A stretch of DNA of 64,000 nucleotides from Vibrio ostreicida (GTDB taxonomy: Bacteria > Pseudomonadota > Gammaproteobacteria > Enterobacterales > Vibrionaceae). The stretch lies in contig NZ_JABEYA020000009.1 in NCBI RefSeq assembly GCF_013074385.2, forward strand, positions 62,001 to 126,000, read 5' to 3'. Positions 39,765 to 50,355 of this stretch are shown one piece after another. The position numbers and the translations under genes are program-made. Each line of letters starts with the position of its first letter. Position 1 is the stretch's first letter. The notes beneath the pieces were generated by a model, which made no database searches, was not told the origin of the DNA, and saw only the letters and a program-made list of their open reading frames with translations.

Positions 39765-39791
39765 AAACGGCAGCGTTGAGCTGCCGTTTTT
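39765..39791 (+). terminator. Terminator of lptFG
   Basis: AAACGGCAGC / GCTGCCGTTT is a perfect 10-bp stem with a GTTGA loop and a T5 tail, between convergent lptG and mutS. Confidence 0.9.
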
Positions 39792-39798
39792 GTTGCCA

Positions 39799-42357
39799 TT
39801 AAACCAATTTTTTCAGTCGGTAGAGGGTGTCGAGTGCCTGACGTGGTGTTAAGTCATCAGGGTTAACGGCTGACATTGCTTCTTCTAACTCGGTCTGTTC
39901 AGGAATGAGACTGAGTTGGTTGACGATGTTTTGTGATTGGCTGCCATGCTCGTTCCCTTGACCCAATTGCTCAAGCTGAGTCAGTTTAGCGCGTGCATTT
40001 TTTATCACCTTCTTAGGGACACCAGCGAGCCCTGCTACCGCTAAACCATAGGATTTACTTGCGGCGCCTTCTTGCACGGCATGCATAAAGGCGACAGTAT
40101 CGCCGTGCTCGACGGCGTCAAGGTGAACATTAGCCAGCCGAGGGATCAGGTTCGGTAATTCAGTGAGCTCAAAGTAGTGGGTTGCAAAGAGTGTCATTGA
40201 CCCTAGTTCTTTTGCCAGCCATTCGGCACTTGCCCATGCTAATGAGAGGCCATCATAAGTACTGGTGCCCCGACCTATTTCATCCATTAAAACCAGACTA
40301 TTTTCGGTGGCATTATGAAGAATGTTGGCCGTTTCTGTCATTTCAACCATAAAGGTGGAGCGACCAGACGCTAGGTCATCAGATGCACCAATGCGAGTAA
40401 AGATGCGATCGATCGAGCCTATGTTAGCCGATTCAGCTGGGACATAAGCTCCGATATGAGCCATTAGGGCAATCAAAGCTGTTTGTCGCATATAGGTTGA
40501 TTTTCCCCCCATGTTTGGGCCGGTAATGATCAGCATTTTGCGTTGGGAATTCAGTTTGATTGGATTGGCAATAAAAGGTTCATCCATTACCTTTTCTACC
40601 ACAGGGTGGCGCCCTGCTTGGATATCGATACCGGGCTCTTGACTCAAATTAGGTCGACAGTAATCGAGGTGTTCAGCTCGTTCAGCCAAGTTTTGCAACA
40701 CATCAATTTGAGAAAGCGCTGAAGCCAGATTTTGCAGTGGCTCCAAAGAAGGCAAGAGTAAATCAAATAACGCTTCCCACAACTGTTTTTCCAGAGCAAG
40801 CGCTTTGGATTTAGAGTTTAGTACTTTATCTTCGTGTTCTTTCAATTCGGGAATGATGTATCTTTCTGCGTTCTTAAGGGTCTGGCGACGAATATAATGA
40901 GCCGGTACCAACTGGCTTTGCCCTCGACTGACTTGAATGAAGAAACCGTGTACATTGTTGTAGCCGACTTTTAGGCTGTCAATCCCATGCTGCTCGCGTT
41001 CCTCTTGCTCTAGCTTTTCCAGATATTCGGTGGCACCGTCAGCCAGTTTACGCCACTCGTCTAGCTCTGCATCGTAGCCTGCTGCAATTACACCGCCATC
41101 GCGAATAACGACAGGAGGGTTTTCTTTAATGGCTCGTTCGAGCAGTTGGCAGATGTCATCCATTGGGGCTGATATCTTTGCCAACTTGGTGAGGTATGGA
41201 TGTTTGAGAGCGGCCATCACTTGCGCCAATTCAGGCAGTTCTTGAAGCGCGAAACGCAGACGAGCCATATCTCTTGGTCGTGCGCTGCGCAGGGCCAATC
41301 TTGCCAAGATGCGCTCAATATCACCGACTTGTTTTAAAATAGGTTGAAGCTCTGTAAATAGCGATTGCGCTTTTAACTCTGTGATGGCGTCAAGTCGGTG
41401 ATTCAAGGTGTCGATATCTCGTGTTGGTTGGTGTAACCAACGTTTCAACATCCGGCTTCCCATGGCGGTCGCCGTGTGATCCAGCACTTCTGCGAGTGTA
41501 TTATCAGTACCGCCCGTTAGGTTGGATGTAATTTCCAGATTACGGCGGGTTGCCGCATCCAGAATAACAGAGTGATCTTGACGATCAAACGTCAGCGACC
41601 GAATGTGAGGTAAAGCGGTTCTTTGGGTATCTTTGACGTATTGAATTAAGCATCCAGCAGCACAGAGTCCATGAGTGGCATTATCAACGCCAAACCCCAC
41701 CAAATCTCGAGTGCCGAATTGCTGATTCAATTGCTGTTTTGCGGTATCAATTTCAAACTCCCAAATAGGTCGGCGGCGATTACCGTTGCGGTTTGACATC
41801 AGATGTACAGGATCGAAATCTTCTGGAAATAGAAGTTCACGTGGTGCGGTACGCTGAAGTTCCGCGGCCATCGCTTCTTCCGTCTCGGGCTCCATGAGTT
41901 GAAAACGGCCAGAGGTGATATCCAAAGTGGCGTAACCAAAACGGCCACCACTATGGTAGATAGCGGCGATAAGGTTATCCACTCGCTCTGAAAGAAGGGC
42001 CTCATCGGTCACTGTTCCTGGTGTGACAATTCGTACGACTTTTCGTTCGACTGGACCTTTACTGGTCGCGGGGTCGCCAATTTGTTCACAAATAGCGACA
42101 GATTCACCTAACTGGACAAGCTTGGCCAAGTAACCCTCTATTGAGTGGAATGGTACGCCAGCCATCGGAATAGGCTCGCCAGCAGAGGCTCCGCGTTTAG
42201 TCAGAGATATCTCAAGCAACTGTGAAGCACGTTTAGCATCGTCGTAAAACAGCTCGTAGAAATCGCCCATTCTATACAGCAACAAAATATCTGGGTTTTC
42301 AGATTTTAACTTGAGGTACTGCTGCATCATGGGAGTGTGTTTTTGTTCAGCTTTCAC
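39799..42357 (-). CDS. mutS: DNA mismatch repair protein MutS
   Basis: MutS recognises base mismatches and recruits MutL. The 852-residue product starts with the mismatch-binding domain ([21 protein letters not shown], containing the Phe-x-Glu wedge) and ends with the ABC-type ATPase: Walker [17 protein letters not shown] (about residue 612), the signature region [10 protein letters not shown] and Walker [15 protein letters not shown]. The start is GTG. It is separated from pncC and recA here by the flotillin operon. Confidence 0.98.
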   Translation of the reverse strand: MKAEQKHTPMMQQYLKLKSENPDILLLYRMGDFYELFYDDAKRASQLLEISLTKRGASAGEPIPMAGVPFHSIEGYLAKLVQLGESVAICEQIGDPATSKGPVERKVVRIVTPGTVTDEALLSERVDNLIAAIYHSGGRFGYATLDITSGRFQLMEPETEEAMAAELQRTAPRELLFPEDFDPVHLMSNRNGNRRRPIWEFEIDTAKQQLNQQFGTRDLVGFGVDNATHGLCAAGCLIQYVKDTQRTALPHIRSLTFDRQDHSVILDAATRRNLEITSNLTGGTDNTLAEVLDHTATAMGSRMLKRWLHQPTRDIDTLNHRLDAITELKAQSLFTELQPILKQVGDIERILARLALRSARPRDMARLRFALQELPELAQVMAALKHPYLTKLAKISAPMDDICQLLERAIKENPPVVIRDGGVIAAGYDAELDEWRKLADGATEYLEKLEQEEREQHGIDSLKVGYNNVHGFFIQVSRGQSQLVPAHYIRRQTLKNAERYIIPELKEHEDKVLNSKSKALALEKQLWEALFDLLLPSLEPLQNLASALSQIDVLQNLAERAEHLDYCRPNLSQEPGIDIQAGRHPVVEKVMDEPFIANPIKLNSQRKMLIITGPNMGGKSTYMRQTALIALMAHIGAYVPAESANIGSIDRIFTRIGASDDLASGRSTFMVEMTETANILHNATENSLVLMDEIGRGTSTYDGLSLAWASAEWLAKELGSMTLFATHYFELTELPNLIPRLANVHLDAVEHGDTVAFMHAVQEGAASKSYGLAVAGLAGVPKKVIKNARAKLTQLEQLGQGNEHGSQSQNIVNQLSLIPEQTELEEAMSAVNPDDLTPRQALDTLYRLKKLV

Positions 42358-42666
42358 GGTTTACTTCTTTGTTTGATTTTACTGTGGTTTAGGATACGTG
42401 AATCTTTTCCCAGCGAAAAGTGGTGGCGTCATTTTATCCTGTAACTTTGAGAAATAAGGATTCCGCCATTATTTCGCCTTCGCTAACGGATAAAAGGTGT
42501 GAAATGCATGATCTAAAAAGTTTTTTTTGAACTTGATCGAATATTAACAAACAGAGTTTCTATTCACTTTTTTGATTATATACTCTATGTCGATTTTATC
42601 GATTAATAATAACAATCCTATCAATTGCGTGTCGTAAAATGGGCACTTAGGAACTTAAGCAGATAT
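42358..42666. other. Promoter region upstream of the flotillin operon
   Basis: This A/T-rich spacer of 309 nt lies between divergent mutS and the YqiJ-like gene. A -10-like TATACT lies at 42579-42584, but its -35 is poor. I looked for sigma-54 (GG-N10-GC) and sigma-E type elements because related stress operons use them, and found no acceptable match. Confidence 0.45.
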
Positions 42667-43293
42667 ATGACTTTACATGATTTTTTCTACGCATTAGCCA
42701 ATTGGCCAACCAGTGTTTTCTTTTTTCCATTTGGTCTGTTTTTGTTGATCATGCTGATTGATTTGGTTTTTAACGTTGTGGACAGCGTAACCGCTGACAT
42801 GGAACTCTTCGATCTAGATAATATTCCCGGTTCGGGTTTGTTACTGCCACCTGTTTTATCTAAGGTGCCGTTAATGGTTGCACTTTGCACAAGCTTTTTT
42901 GTGGCGACCGTGTTGTCATTTTACATGTCTCATCACACTCAAGAATGGCTGACTGGGTATTCTCTGGATATTGCCAACGTTTTGTCGATTCCTGTTATCG
43001 CTTACCTAGCGTTAATTATTGCAGCATGGATGTTAAAGCCTCTTAGTCCGCTATTTGATAAGGCCAAAGCCTTTGCATCCGTTGAATTTGTGGGTATGAC
43101 GGCAAGAGTGCATAGCAGCAAAGTGACGGCGCTCATGGGAGAAGTTATGGTGATGCAAAATGGGAACGAATATTTACTCGATGCCGTGATTGAAAAAGAG
43201 CAAGATCTTGCTTATGGCGATGAGGTTGTCATCGTTTCAAGAGAAAAAGAGCTAAATCGATATGTCGTTATGAAAAATAATACAAATCTTTAA
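42667..43293 (+). CDS. YqiJ-like membrane protein with OB-fold (NfeD-type)
   Basis: The 208-residue product has three or four membrane segments (about residues 17-42, 70-93 and 104-130). They are followed by a soluble C-terminal OB-fold-like domain beginning SVEFVGMTARVHSSKVTALMGEVMV, the pattern of YqiJ/NfeD proteins. These are the usual partners of flotillins. I took the ATG at 42667 (MTLHDFFYALANWPTS) rather than an in-frame start 42 nt upstream, because the family starts there; the ribosome site is weak. It is the first gene of the five-gene operon, 39 nt before the flotillin gene. Confidence 0.82.
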   Translation: MTLHDFFYALANWPTSVFFFPFGLFLLIMLIDLVFNVVDSVTADMELFDLDNIPGSGLLLPPVLSKVPLMVALCTSFFVATVLSFYMSHHTQEWLTGYSLDIANVLSIPVIAYLALIIAAWMLKPLSPLFDKAKAFASVEFVGMTARVHSSKVTALMGEVMVMQNGNEYLLDAVIEKEQDLAYGDEVVIVSREKELNRYVVMKNNTNL

Positions 43294-43332
43294 ACGAAAA
43301 AATAATATAAATTTTAAATTAGGAGTTGGTTG

Positions 43333-45420
43333 ATGATAATTTCCCCAAGTATGATTTTTATCGGTTCGGGAGTTGGTGTTGGGTTGCTTATCCTTATTTT
43401 TATTACCTCTAGATATAAAAAAGTGAGAGGTGAAGGAGATGCATTGATTGTTAATGGACTTGATCGCACAAGAGCGTCACTTACTGGTACTTTTGTTTGG
43501 CCTGTGCTCAATCGTCATGAGTATATGGATATTACACGTAAGAAGATCTCTGTTACGCGAAGTGGTCGTAAGGATCAGGAAGGCGAAGAATATGAAGGGC
43601 TTCATTGTCGCGATAATATCCGAGCTGACTTGAAAGTCGATTTTTACATTGGTGTGAATCATGAAGAAGAGGATATCGTTCGGGTTGCTAAGCTTTTTAC
43701 TGCACATGATGCGTCTAACCTTGAGCGATTAAAGGATCATTTTCAGCCCAAGTTCTCAGAAGCGTTGAAAACCGCGGTTAAACAATTTGAATTTGAAGAA
43801 CTCTTGACCAATCGTCGTGCTTTTCGTGATGCGGTGGTTCAGGTTATTGGCAGTGAAATGGATGGTTTCAAAATTTACGATGTGGTGATTGATAAAATTG
43901 ATCAGACGGCCTTGGATGCTCACAACCCGAACAACATTCTAGATGTTGAAGGTATTCGAAAAATTTCGGCGATTACGGCGAATAAGAATACTGAGACCAA
44001 TGCCATCCGTCAGGATGAACGCACCACAATGAAAAAGAAAAATGTTGAAGCAGAAGCAAATCGTCTTCAACTCGACAAGCAAGAGCATGAAAGTGTTGCA
44101 CGTATACAGCGTGAAGTAGAGATCATTAAAGCTCAGGAACAAGCGTTGACTGCTGAAAAGAGAGAAGAATATGAGCGAGTCACCCAGTTAGCCAAACTGG
44201 AAACAGAAGAGGAAGTGTCTAAAAAGCGCGAGAGTGTTGAGATGGAAGTGGAGATGACCCGCATCGCCAACCAGCGTCAGGTTGCTATTCAGCAAGAAGA
44301 GCTAAATCGTTCTGTTGAAACGGAAAAAGTGAGGACTGCGACGGAAGTGGTCGAAAAAGAAATGCAAAAAGAGACCACCATCGAAGAATCGATGAAGTCT
44401 GTGGCTGAAACCCGTTCACAACGTGTCGAAATCGAGCGTAAAATTGCCCGAGAAGAAGAAGAAACAGAAAACCTGCGAGTGACCGAGAAAGTCAACCGTA
44501 AAAAGCGCGTTACCATGGTTGAAGCAGAAGCGTTAGCGGAATCGGCTCAGTTGGAACTTTTGGTTGGCGCTCGTGCTGAAAAAGATGCCGCAAAAGAAAG
44601 GGCAGAACGTTTACTGATTGAAAATGAAGCTGAACTTAAAGTCAAAACCCGTGAAGCTGAAAATGAATTTGCAGTGAAATCACGTGAAGCCGAAGCCGAT
44701 CACGCTGTTTCGGTGAAACGTGCTGAAGCAGAGTTTATTGCTAAAGACAAAGAAGCTGCGGCGAAAGAGCGTATGGCTCATGCCGAGAAAGAGCATATTA
44801 GCGCGACAGGCTTGGCCGAGGTAGAAGTCGAGAGAGAGCGTGCTCAGGCAATTCGTGATACTGGTGCAGCCGAAGCGTTTGCTTTGCAAAGTGCTGGTGA
44901 AGCGGAAGCAGAAGCCATGCGAGCGAAAGGGTTAGCGGAAGCCGAAGCTCAGTCTGCTCGCTTTGAAGCCGCTCAGCAGTATGATGAACATACTCGTGAG
45001 CACGATAAATGGGTTATGCAGCTGCAACAGGAAAAAGATCTTGAGATGGCCCGCATTGATGCGCAGAAATCTGTGGTGAGTGCCAATGCTCAAGCTATAG
45101 CACAGGCTCTATCAGATGCAGATATCAAACTGTTCGGTGGAGAAGGTATCGAGCAGATTCGTAAAACCATTTTGGATGCATCTGCATTGGATAGTAAGTT
45201 TGAGGAATCGAAAGTACTTAATCCTTTGGTGTCTGACTATATGGAAGGTAACCGCAGTTTACCGCAAGATATTAAAGATATTCTCGAAAATACGGACTTA
45301 AAAAGCAGTGACTTGAGCAATGTTGCTTTAGCCAGTTTGTTAAGTTCTCAAGGTGGTGCGGGAGAACTGATGAAGAAAATTCAAAACTCGCTCAGCGCAG
45401 CCTCTGAAAACCAATCTTAA
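43333..45420 (+). CDS. Flotillin family protein (YqiK-like)
   Basis: Bacterial flotillins are membrane-anchored SPFH proteins that assemble large oligomers and organise lipid microdomains. The 695-residue product has an N-terminal membrane segment (about residues 7-25, FIGSGVGVGLLILIFIT). A SPFH/band-7 domain follows (about 30-200, with RSGRKDQEGEEYEGLHCRDN and NILDVEGIRKISAITANKN). A very long E/K/A-rich coiled coil covers about 210-590, and a C-terminal flotillin segment includes DADIKLFGGEGIEQIRKT. AGGAG lies 7 nt before the ATG at 43333; the TTG one codon earlier is unlikely. A hairpin separates it from the ATPase gene. Confidence 0.92.
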   Translation: MIISPSMIFIGSGVGVGLLILIFITSRYKKVRGEGDALIVNGLDRTRASLTGTFVWPVLNRHEYMDITRKKISVTRSGRKDQEGEEYEGLHCRDNIRADLKVDFYIGVNHEEEDIVRVAKLFTAHDASNLERLKDHFQPKFSEALKTAVKQFEFEELLTNRRAFRDAVVQVIGSEMDGFKIYDVVIDKIDQTALDAHNPNNILDVEGIRKISAITANKNTETNAIRQDERTTMKKKNVEAEANRLQLDKQEHESVARIQREVEIIKAQEQALTAEKREEYERVTQLAKLETEEEVSKKRESVEMEVEMTRIANQRQVAIQQEELNRSVETEKVRTATEVVEKEMQKETTIEESMKSVAETRSQRVEIERKIAREEEETENLRVTEKVNRKKRVTMVEAEALAESAQLELLVGARAEKDAAKERAERLLIENEAELKVKTREAENEFAVKSREAEADHAVSVKRAEAEFIAKDKEAAAKERMAHAEKEHISATGLAEVEVERERAQAIRDTGAAEAFALQSAGEAEAEAMRAKGLAEAEAQSARFEAAQQYDEHTREHDKWVMQLQQEKDLEMARIDAQKSVVSANAQAIAQALSDADIKLFGGEGIEQIRKTILDASALDSKFEESKVLNPLVSDYMEGNRSLPQDIKDILENTDLKSSDLSNVALASLLSSQGGAGELMKKIQNSLSAASENQS

Positions 45421-45443
45421 CCGCAAAAACTTTCTCACAGAAT

Positions 45444-45467
45444 CCCGCTTCTTTCCTAAGAAGCGGG
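45444..45467 (+). repeat. Intercistronic hairpin after the flotillin gene
   Basis: CCCGCTTCTT / AAGAAGCGGG is a perfect 10-bp stem with a TCCT loop, 16 nt before the ATPase start. No U tract follows, so it is more likely an mRNA-stability or partial-attenuation element than a full terminator. Confidence 0.6.
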
Positions 45468-45483
45468 GTTAGCAGGTATTATT

Positions 45484-48400
45484 ATGTCCGATTCGACTCA
45501 AAAAGCTGTGAGTGAAGGTGGTGCTTACGAAGTCCTCAAAGCTCGTTTGTCGCAACAAGGCTTACAACTAAAAACGCTCACTCAATCTTTTAATCAGAAG
45601 CGCCAACAAGTTTTTGGTGGACAAGATCTTAAACTTGTCGGAAAAACCAATGTTCAGACCGATGCACGTTGCATCCCGATAGATATGGCTCAGGTAAACC
45701 AACAGTTGTTGTTTGGCTATCAGGTCAGTGTTGGGATGAAAGCGGTTCCTGCTCTTCAGGATGTGTTCGGGTTGTACCAACTGCATGAAAATGACGGTAC
45801 ATTTAGGCTTGAGCCTATTAGTTTAGAAGACAGTTTTCTTAAAGAACAAAGGTTTATGCATGAATTTGCAGAGCTGTTTACTTACTATCGGGATGCGCGG
45901 TTGTCGCAGATATCACGTAAGGAGAATATTCTTTATATTGCCTTCCAAATTGGAATGCGTGCCGAAGACCGCAAAGTATTTCGTTTCCAAATTAATGCTA
46001 ACTCAATCGAGTACATCGACTCGGTTGGCCAAACCTCTTTGGTCAGTGCGGCCCAACATGATTTTGACTGGATAGCGACGACTAGAGATGATCATGTTTT
46101 GGGTAACCATCCCCATGTTTCGATCCAAGATAAACTGTTTGTAGAATGTATCGGTGGTGATCTTACCATTAAGATCGAGGACAACACAGAAGATGGCAAA
46201 GGCATTTATAGTGAAGCCGTTGAAGACCCCCATCAAAGTGTGTCTGATGCCCAGATAGATTATGCGTTTGTTGGTGAGCTTATTGTTCTCAAAGTCCGTC
46301 CAAATCGAGAGCGTCAAGATCGCTATTTCGTTTATAACCCTTTGACTCAAAAAGTGGTCCGTGCTGATGCACTTAGTATGAGCGCTAAAGCACTACCCGA
46401 AGATCATGGTTTACTTTATTCTCATGGTTTTGTACTGGCAAATGGGGAACATAAACAGTTCGATATGCCTTGGCACCATTTGCAGTTTTTTCAGAAAGTT
46501 GTGTCACCTAATGGCGAAGATATTCTGTATTTCTTCTTCAACATACTTGAAGGGTATTACGTCTCGTTCACCTACAACATGATTGAGAAACAGTTTGCTG
46601 CACCGATGGACAGTCACGGGTTTAGTTTATATCCGGATGGACGGATGCTGGTCTTTCAAGTTTCCGAGAATGCTGAAGCCTCAACTATCCATCCACTGCG
46701 GATTTGGGATACGCCTTTTTCTACTGCCGAACATTACGCACATCTCAACCCCCAAACCGATGGTAGTAGCCCGTTATTTAATCTCGGGAATGCCGAGTTA
46801 GTCCGTGCACTCTCTTCTGTGTTGTCAGTCAGTCAGCTTGCTCAAACAAAAGAAGTGACTCAAGCGGCTTTTGAAATGCTTTTAAAGCAATGTCAAAGCA
46901 CCTTAGATCATTACCATTGGTTGAGCGATGGCTATGCATTGGGGCTGGGGGAGGCTATCGGTGATTTGATGGCGACCGCTGATAAGATTATTGATGAGTT
47001 CGCTAAAGTACAGCAGTTGCAAAGCTTTGCTTCTGAGAGCCTTAGCCAACAAAAAACAGTGATTGATGATCTGGTTGGTAAGATCAAGCTTGCCCCTAAG
47101 GATCAGGCTAACACCTTACTGGCGTTATTGGCGGAAGTGAAAGCTCAGGTTGGTGCAACGATGGCGTTGCGACAACAACATTACATTGACGCTGAGAGCG
47201 TTGATAACCTTCTAACGGTTCTGCAAGTGCAGCGCGAAGGGCTCAACCAGCAGTTGCTGACTTTGTTGCAGGATGAGAAGGCTTATCAGCCCTTTAAACA
47301 TCAGATTGAAAAGATCGAGTCAACGCTTGAGAAAACCGATAAAAGGTCGCAGTTAGCAAAATTGCAGTCAGAGGTTGAGACGCTCAGAAGTGATCTTCAA
47401 CTGGTGACGGAAGAAGTCACGGAAATAGAGACCGATGATCCAACGCAATCTACCCGTATTTTAGATTTAACGACAGAAATATCTTCTTTATTAAATAGTG
47501 TTGCTGCAAAACTAAGAAGCAAGAGTAAAGGGTTACAAAGTGAAGAGTCTCAAGCCGAGTTTAGTGCTCAGTTCAAACTCTTGGGCCAATCGGTCAGTAG
47601 TGCTATGGAGCAAGCAAATTCCCCTGATGAATGTGATGCTCAGTTAGCAAAATTGATTGCACAATTAGACAAGCTGGAATCTCGTTTTGCTGACTTTGAC
47701 CAGTTTTTGGCAGAAATATATTCTAAGAGAGACGAAATCCAGTCAACGTTAGACAACCACAAACAACAGTTGGTTTCCGCACAGCAGCGACGTGTTCAGA
47801 ATCTGCTTCAAGCGGCAGAAGTGACGTTGGCGAGTATTGAAAAGCGCTTATCCAAATTTGATGATGTCTCTGGGTTAAATAGTTACTTTGCCACTGACGC
47901 TATGGTACTTAAACTGCAGCAACTATCAGAGTCGATTCGTCAGTTAGGTGATAGTGTGAAGTCCGACAGTTTAGATGCGAAGCTAAAGTCACTTCAAGAT
48001 CAGTCATTACGGGCATTGCGTGATAATCAGGATATCTTCGAGCAAGGAGGCAAAGTCCTTCGATTGGGCAGGCACCGTTTTAGCGTCAACCAACAGGCGT
48101 TAGATCTGAGTTTGGTCGAGCAGCAAGGAACCTTATGCACGCATATTTCGGGAACAGATTTTTATCAGCCGATTGATGACCCCGTATTTTTGCAATCGCA
48201 GAGCGCCGCTCGTTTGGATGTAGCCTCGGAAAGTGATGACGTATACCGAGCGGAGTATTTGGCGTATTTAATGCTACATTCTGCTGAACAGGAGGCGGCC
48301 GACTTTGATATGGACACACTATATGCCAGTGTGGCCGATCACACATTGACCGCCTTGGTCCAACGCTTCTCTGCCCCACGTTATAAAGAAGGTTATGTTA

Positions 48401-50355
48401 AAGGGATTCACGATATTGACGCGGTGAAAATCCTGACTCAGCTTTTACCCATTCACCAGAAAGCGGGCTTACTGCGCTTTAGTCAGTTAGCTCGGGCCCA
48501 TGCTTTACTTTGGTTGTTGGCTCAGGATGAAGCCACTATAGATGACTTTCGACAAAGAGCGAGTAACGCCGACCTTCTTCGTCAGCATCTTAATGCCTTT
48601 GATGCATTTCAAGAGTTGCAGCAAGAACTCTCAACTCGACTCCCCGTCGAAACGGCTCAAGACAGTGCGAGCTATCTTATCCATATCCTGTCTCAACAGG
48701 AGTTGCACATTGACGTCAGTCAGGATGCACTTAATGTGTGTGACGACTATATTCAATTTCGACGCAGCTTGGGTTGGGTTCCCGCCTCACAGAATATACA
48801 AGAACAGTACAACGACCATGTTCAGTGGCTAAAGGCTTATGCCTTGAAGAAAAATTATGGACAGGCGTTTGTGATTGAAAGTGCGGTGATTGCGGTATGT
48901 AAAACACGATCAGAGCTGAGTCTGCGAAGCGTCGATTTTTCTTTGCAGTGCACCGTTAAGGAGTTGTTGGGTGAGCATGGGCGGTTGAACAAAGGCGAAT
49001 TGGTTTTGGTTTTGGATGATTTTATCCAACGTACTGAATGGCACCGAAGTCAATTACTTCCTATGTATGAAGCGTATTTGAGCCAGCGAACCGCCTTGCT
49101 TACTGAAGCAAAAGACACGTTTAGACTGAATGAATTCAAACCACGGCCACTGACGTCATTTGTGCGTAATAAATTGATCAGTGAAAGTTACCTGCCATTG
49201 ATTGGTGATAATTTCGCCAAGCAAATGGGGACGTTGGGGGACAACAAACGGACCGATTTGATGGGGATGTTACTGCTTATATCTCCGCCTGGTTACGGCA
49301 AAACAACCTTGATTGAATATGTTGCGCACAAGTTAGGTTTGGTGTTTATGAAAATCAATGGTCCTTCTATCGGTCATCAGACTACGTCCCTTGATCCCGC
49401 AGATGCCCCTGACCAAAATGCTGCTCGCGAGATTGAGAAAATCAATTTAGCCTTTGAAATGGGCAATAACGTCTTACTCTACTTGGATGATATTCAGCAC
49501 ACTCATCCTGAGCTGTTACAGAAATTTATTTCTTTGTGTGATGGGACCAGACGAATTGAGGGTACTTGGCAAGGGAAAACCAAAACTTACGATATGCGCG
49601 GTAAAAAGTTTGCCGTGGTTATGGCGGGTAATCCCTATACAGAAACCGGCGAAGCATTTCGTATCCCAGATATGCTGGCTAACCGGGCTGATATCTATAA
49701 CTTGGGTGATATGCTATCCGACCAACAGCATGCATTTGAGCTGAGTTTCATTGAAAACTCATTGACCTCTAATCCCGTATTAGCGCCTTTGGCAACGCGA
49801 GATCTTAACGATCTTTATCGATTTGTTCGTCTGGCGGAGGGTGAGAGCATTGCCTTAAGTGAAATGAGTGATGCGTACTCTGCGACCGAAGCAAATGAAA
49901 TCGTCACCACTATCCAAAAATTGTCAAAAGTACAACACACTGTCCTAAAGGTTAATCAGCAATACATCCAATCGGCTGCGACAGCAGATCAATATCGTGT
50001 TGAACCTGCATTTAAGCTGCAAGGCTCCTATCGAAATATGAATAAACTGGTGGAAAAAATATCTTCGGTGATGACTGATCAAGAACTTGATACCTTGCTT
50101 CAAGATCACTATCAGGGTGAAGCCCAAACTTTAGCGAATGGAACGGAAGAAAACTTGCTGAAACTGGCAGAGTTGAGAGGAAACATGACAGAAACTCAGG
50201 CTCAACGGTGGAAAGAGATTAAAGAAGGGTATCAACGCCAGCAATTAATGGGAGACTCGGAAGACAGAGCCGGTCAGGTGGTACAACAACTGGCGAGACT
50301 GAATCAGTACGTCGCTCGATTCGGTCAAGTTGAGACTAAGGAAGGCAGTATATGA
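45484..50355 (+). CDS. Giant coiled-coil AAA ATPase ('DNA repair ATPase' / DUF3686 type)
   Basis: The 1623-residue cytoplasmic protein has three visible parts. Residues 1-440 are a beta-rich region (LKLVGKTNVQTDARCIPIDM, DILYFFFNILEGYY) that fits the DUF3686 domain as I recall it. Residues about 490-860 are predicted coiled coil, rich in Q, L, E and S. The C-terminal AAA module has Walker A PPGYGKTTL (G1270-T1275), Walker B LLYLDDIQ (D1335, D1336), a sensor asparagine in MAGNPY (N1383) and a likely arginine finger in ANRAD (R1401). Members are annotated as DNA-repair ATPases, but I know of no proof of that role. It overlaps the PLD gene by 4 nt (ATGA). Confidence 0.85.
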   Translation: MSDSTQKAVSEGGAYEVLKARLSQQGLQLKTLTQSFNQKRQQVFGGQDLKLVGKTNVQTDARCIPIDMAQVNQQLLFGYQVSVGMKAVPALQDVFGLYQLHENDGTFRLEPISLEDSFLKEQRFMHEFAELFTYYRDARLSQISRKENILYIAFQIGMRAEDRKVFRFQINANSIEYIDSVGQTSLVSAAQHDFDWIATTRDDHVLGNHPHVSIQDKLFVECIGGDLTIKIEDNTEDGKGIYSEAVEDPHQSVSDAQIDYAFVGELIVLKVRPNRERQDRYFVYNPLTQKVVRADALSMSAKALPEDHGLLYSHGFVLANGEHKQFDMPWHHLQFFQKVVSPNGEDILYFFFNILEGYYVSFTYNMIEKQFAAPMDSHGFSLYPDGRMLVFQVSENAEASTIHPLRIWDTPFSTAEHYAHLNPQTDGSSPLFNLGNAELVRALSSVLSVSQLAQTKEVTQAAFEMLLKQCQSTLDHYHWLSDGYALGLGEAIGDLMATADKIIDEFAKVQQLQSFASESLSQQKTVIDDLVGKIKLAPKDQANTLLALLAEVKAQVGATMALRQQHYIDAESVDNLLTVLQVQREGLNQQLLTLLQDEKAYQPFKHQIEKIESTLEKTDKRSQLAKLQSEVETLRSDLQLVTEEVTEIETDDPTQSTRILDLTTEISSLLNSVAAKLRSKSKGLQSEESQAEFSAQFKLLGQSVSSAMEQANSPDECDAQLAKLIAQLDKLESRFADFDQFLAEIYSKRDEIQSTLDNHKQQLVSAQQRRVQNLLQAAEVTLASIEKRLSKFDDVSGLNSYFATDAMVLKLQQLSESIRQLGDSVKSDSLDAKLKSLQDQSLRALRDNQDIFEQGGKVLRLGRHRFSVNQQALDLSLVEQQGTLCTHISGTDFYQPIDDPVFLQSQSAARLDVASESDDVYRAEYLAYLMLHSAEQEAADFDMDTLYASVADHTLTALVQRFSAPRYKEGYVKGIHDIDAVKILTQLLPIHQKAGLLRFSQLARAHALLWLLAQDEATIDDFRQRASNADLLRQHLNAFDAFQELQQELSTRLPVETAQDSASYLIHILSQQELHIDVSQDALNVCDDYIQFRRSLGWVPASQNIQEQYNDHVQWLKAYALKKNYGQAFVIESAVIAVCKTRSELSLRSVDFSLQCTVKELLGEHGRLNKGELVLVLDDFIQRTEWHRSQLLPMYEAYLSQRTALLTEAKDTFRLNEFKPRPLTSFVRNKLISESYLPLIGDNFAKQMGTLGDNKRTDLMGMLLLISPPGYGKTTLIEYVAHKLGLVFMKINGPSIGHQTTSLDPADAPDQNAAREIEKINLAFEMGNNVLLYLDDIQHTHPELLQKFISLCDGTRRIEGTWQGKTKTYDMRGKKFAVVMAGNPYTETGEAFRIPDMLANRADIYNLGDMLSDQQHAFELSFIENSLTSNPVLAPLATRDLNDLYRFVRLAEGESIALSEMSDAYSATEANEIVTTIQKLSKVQHTVLKVNQQYIQSAATADQYRVEPAFKLQGSYRNMNKLVEKISSVMTDQELDTLLQDHYQGEAQTLANGTEENLLKLAELRGNMTETQAQRWKEIKEGYQRQQLMGDSEDRAGQVVQQLARLNQYVARFGQVETKEGSI

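Noticed and set aside
42600..42666. Sigma-54 or sigma-E promoter for the flotillin operon
   Set aside because: GGGCAC at about 42639 lacks the matching -12 element, and GAACTT at about 42529 lacks a fitting -10.
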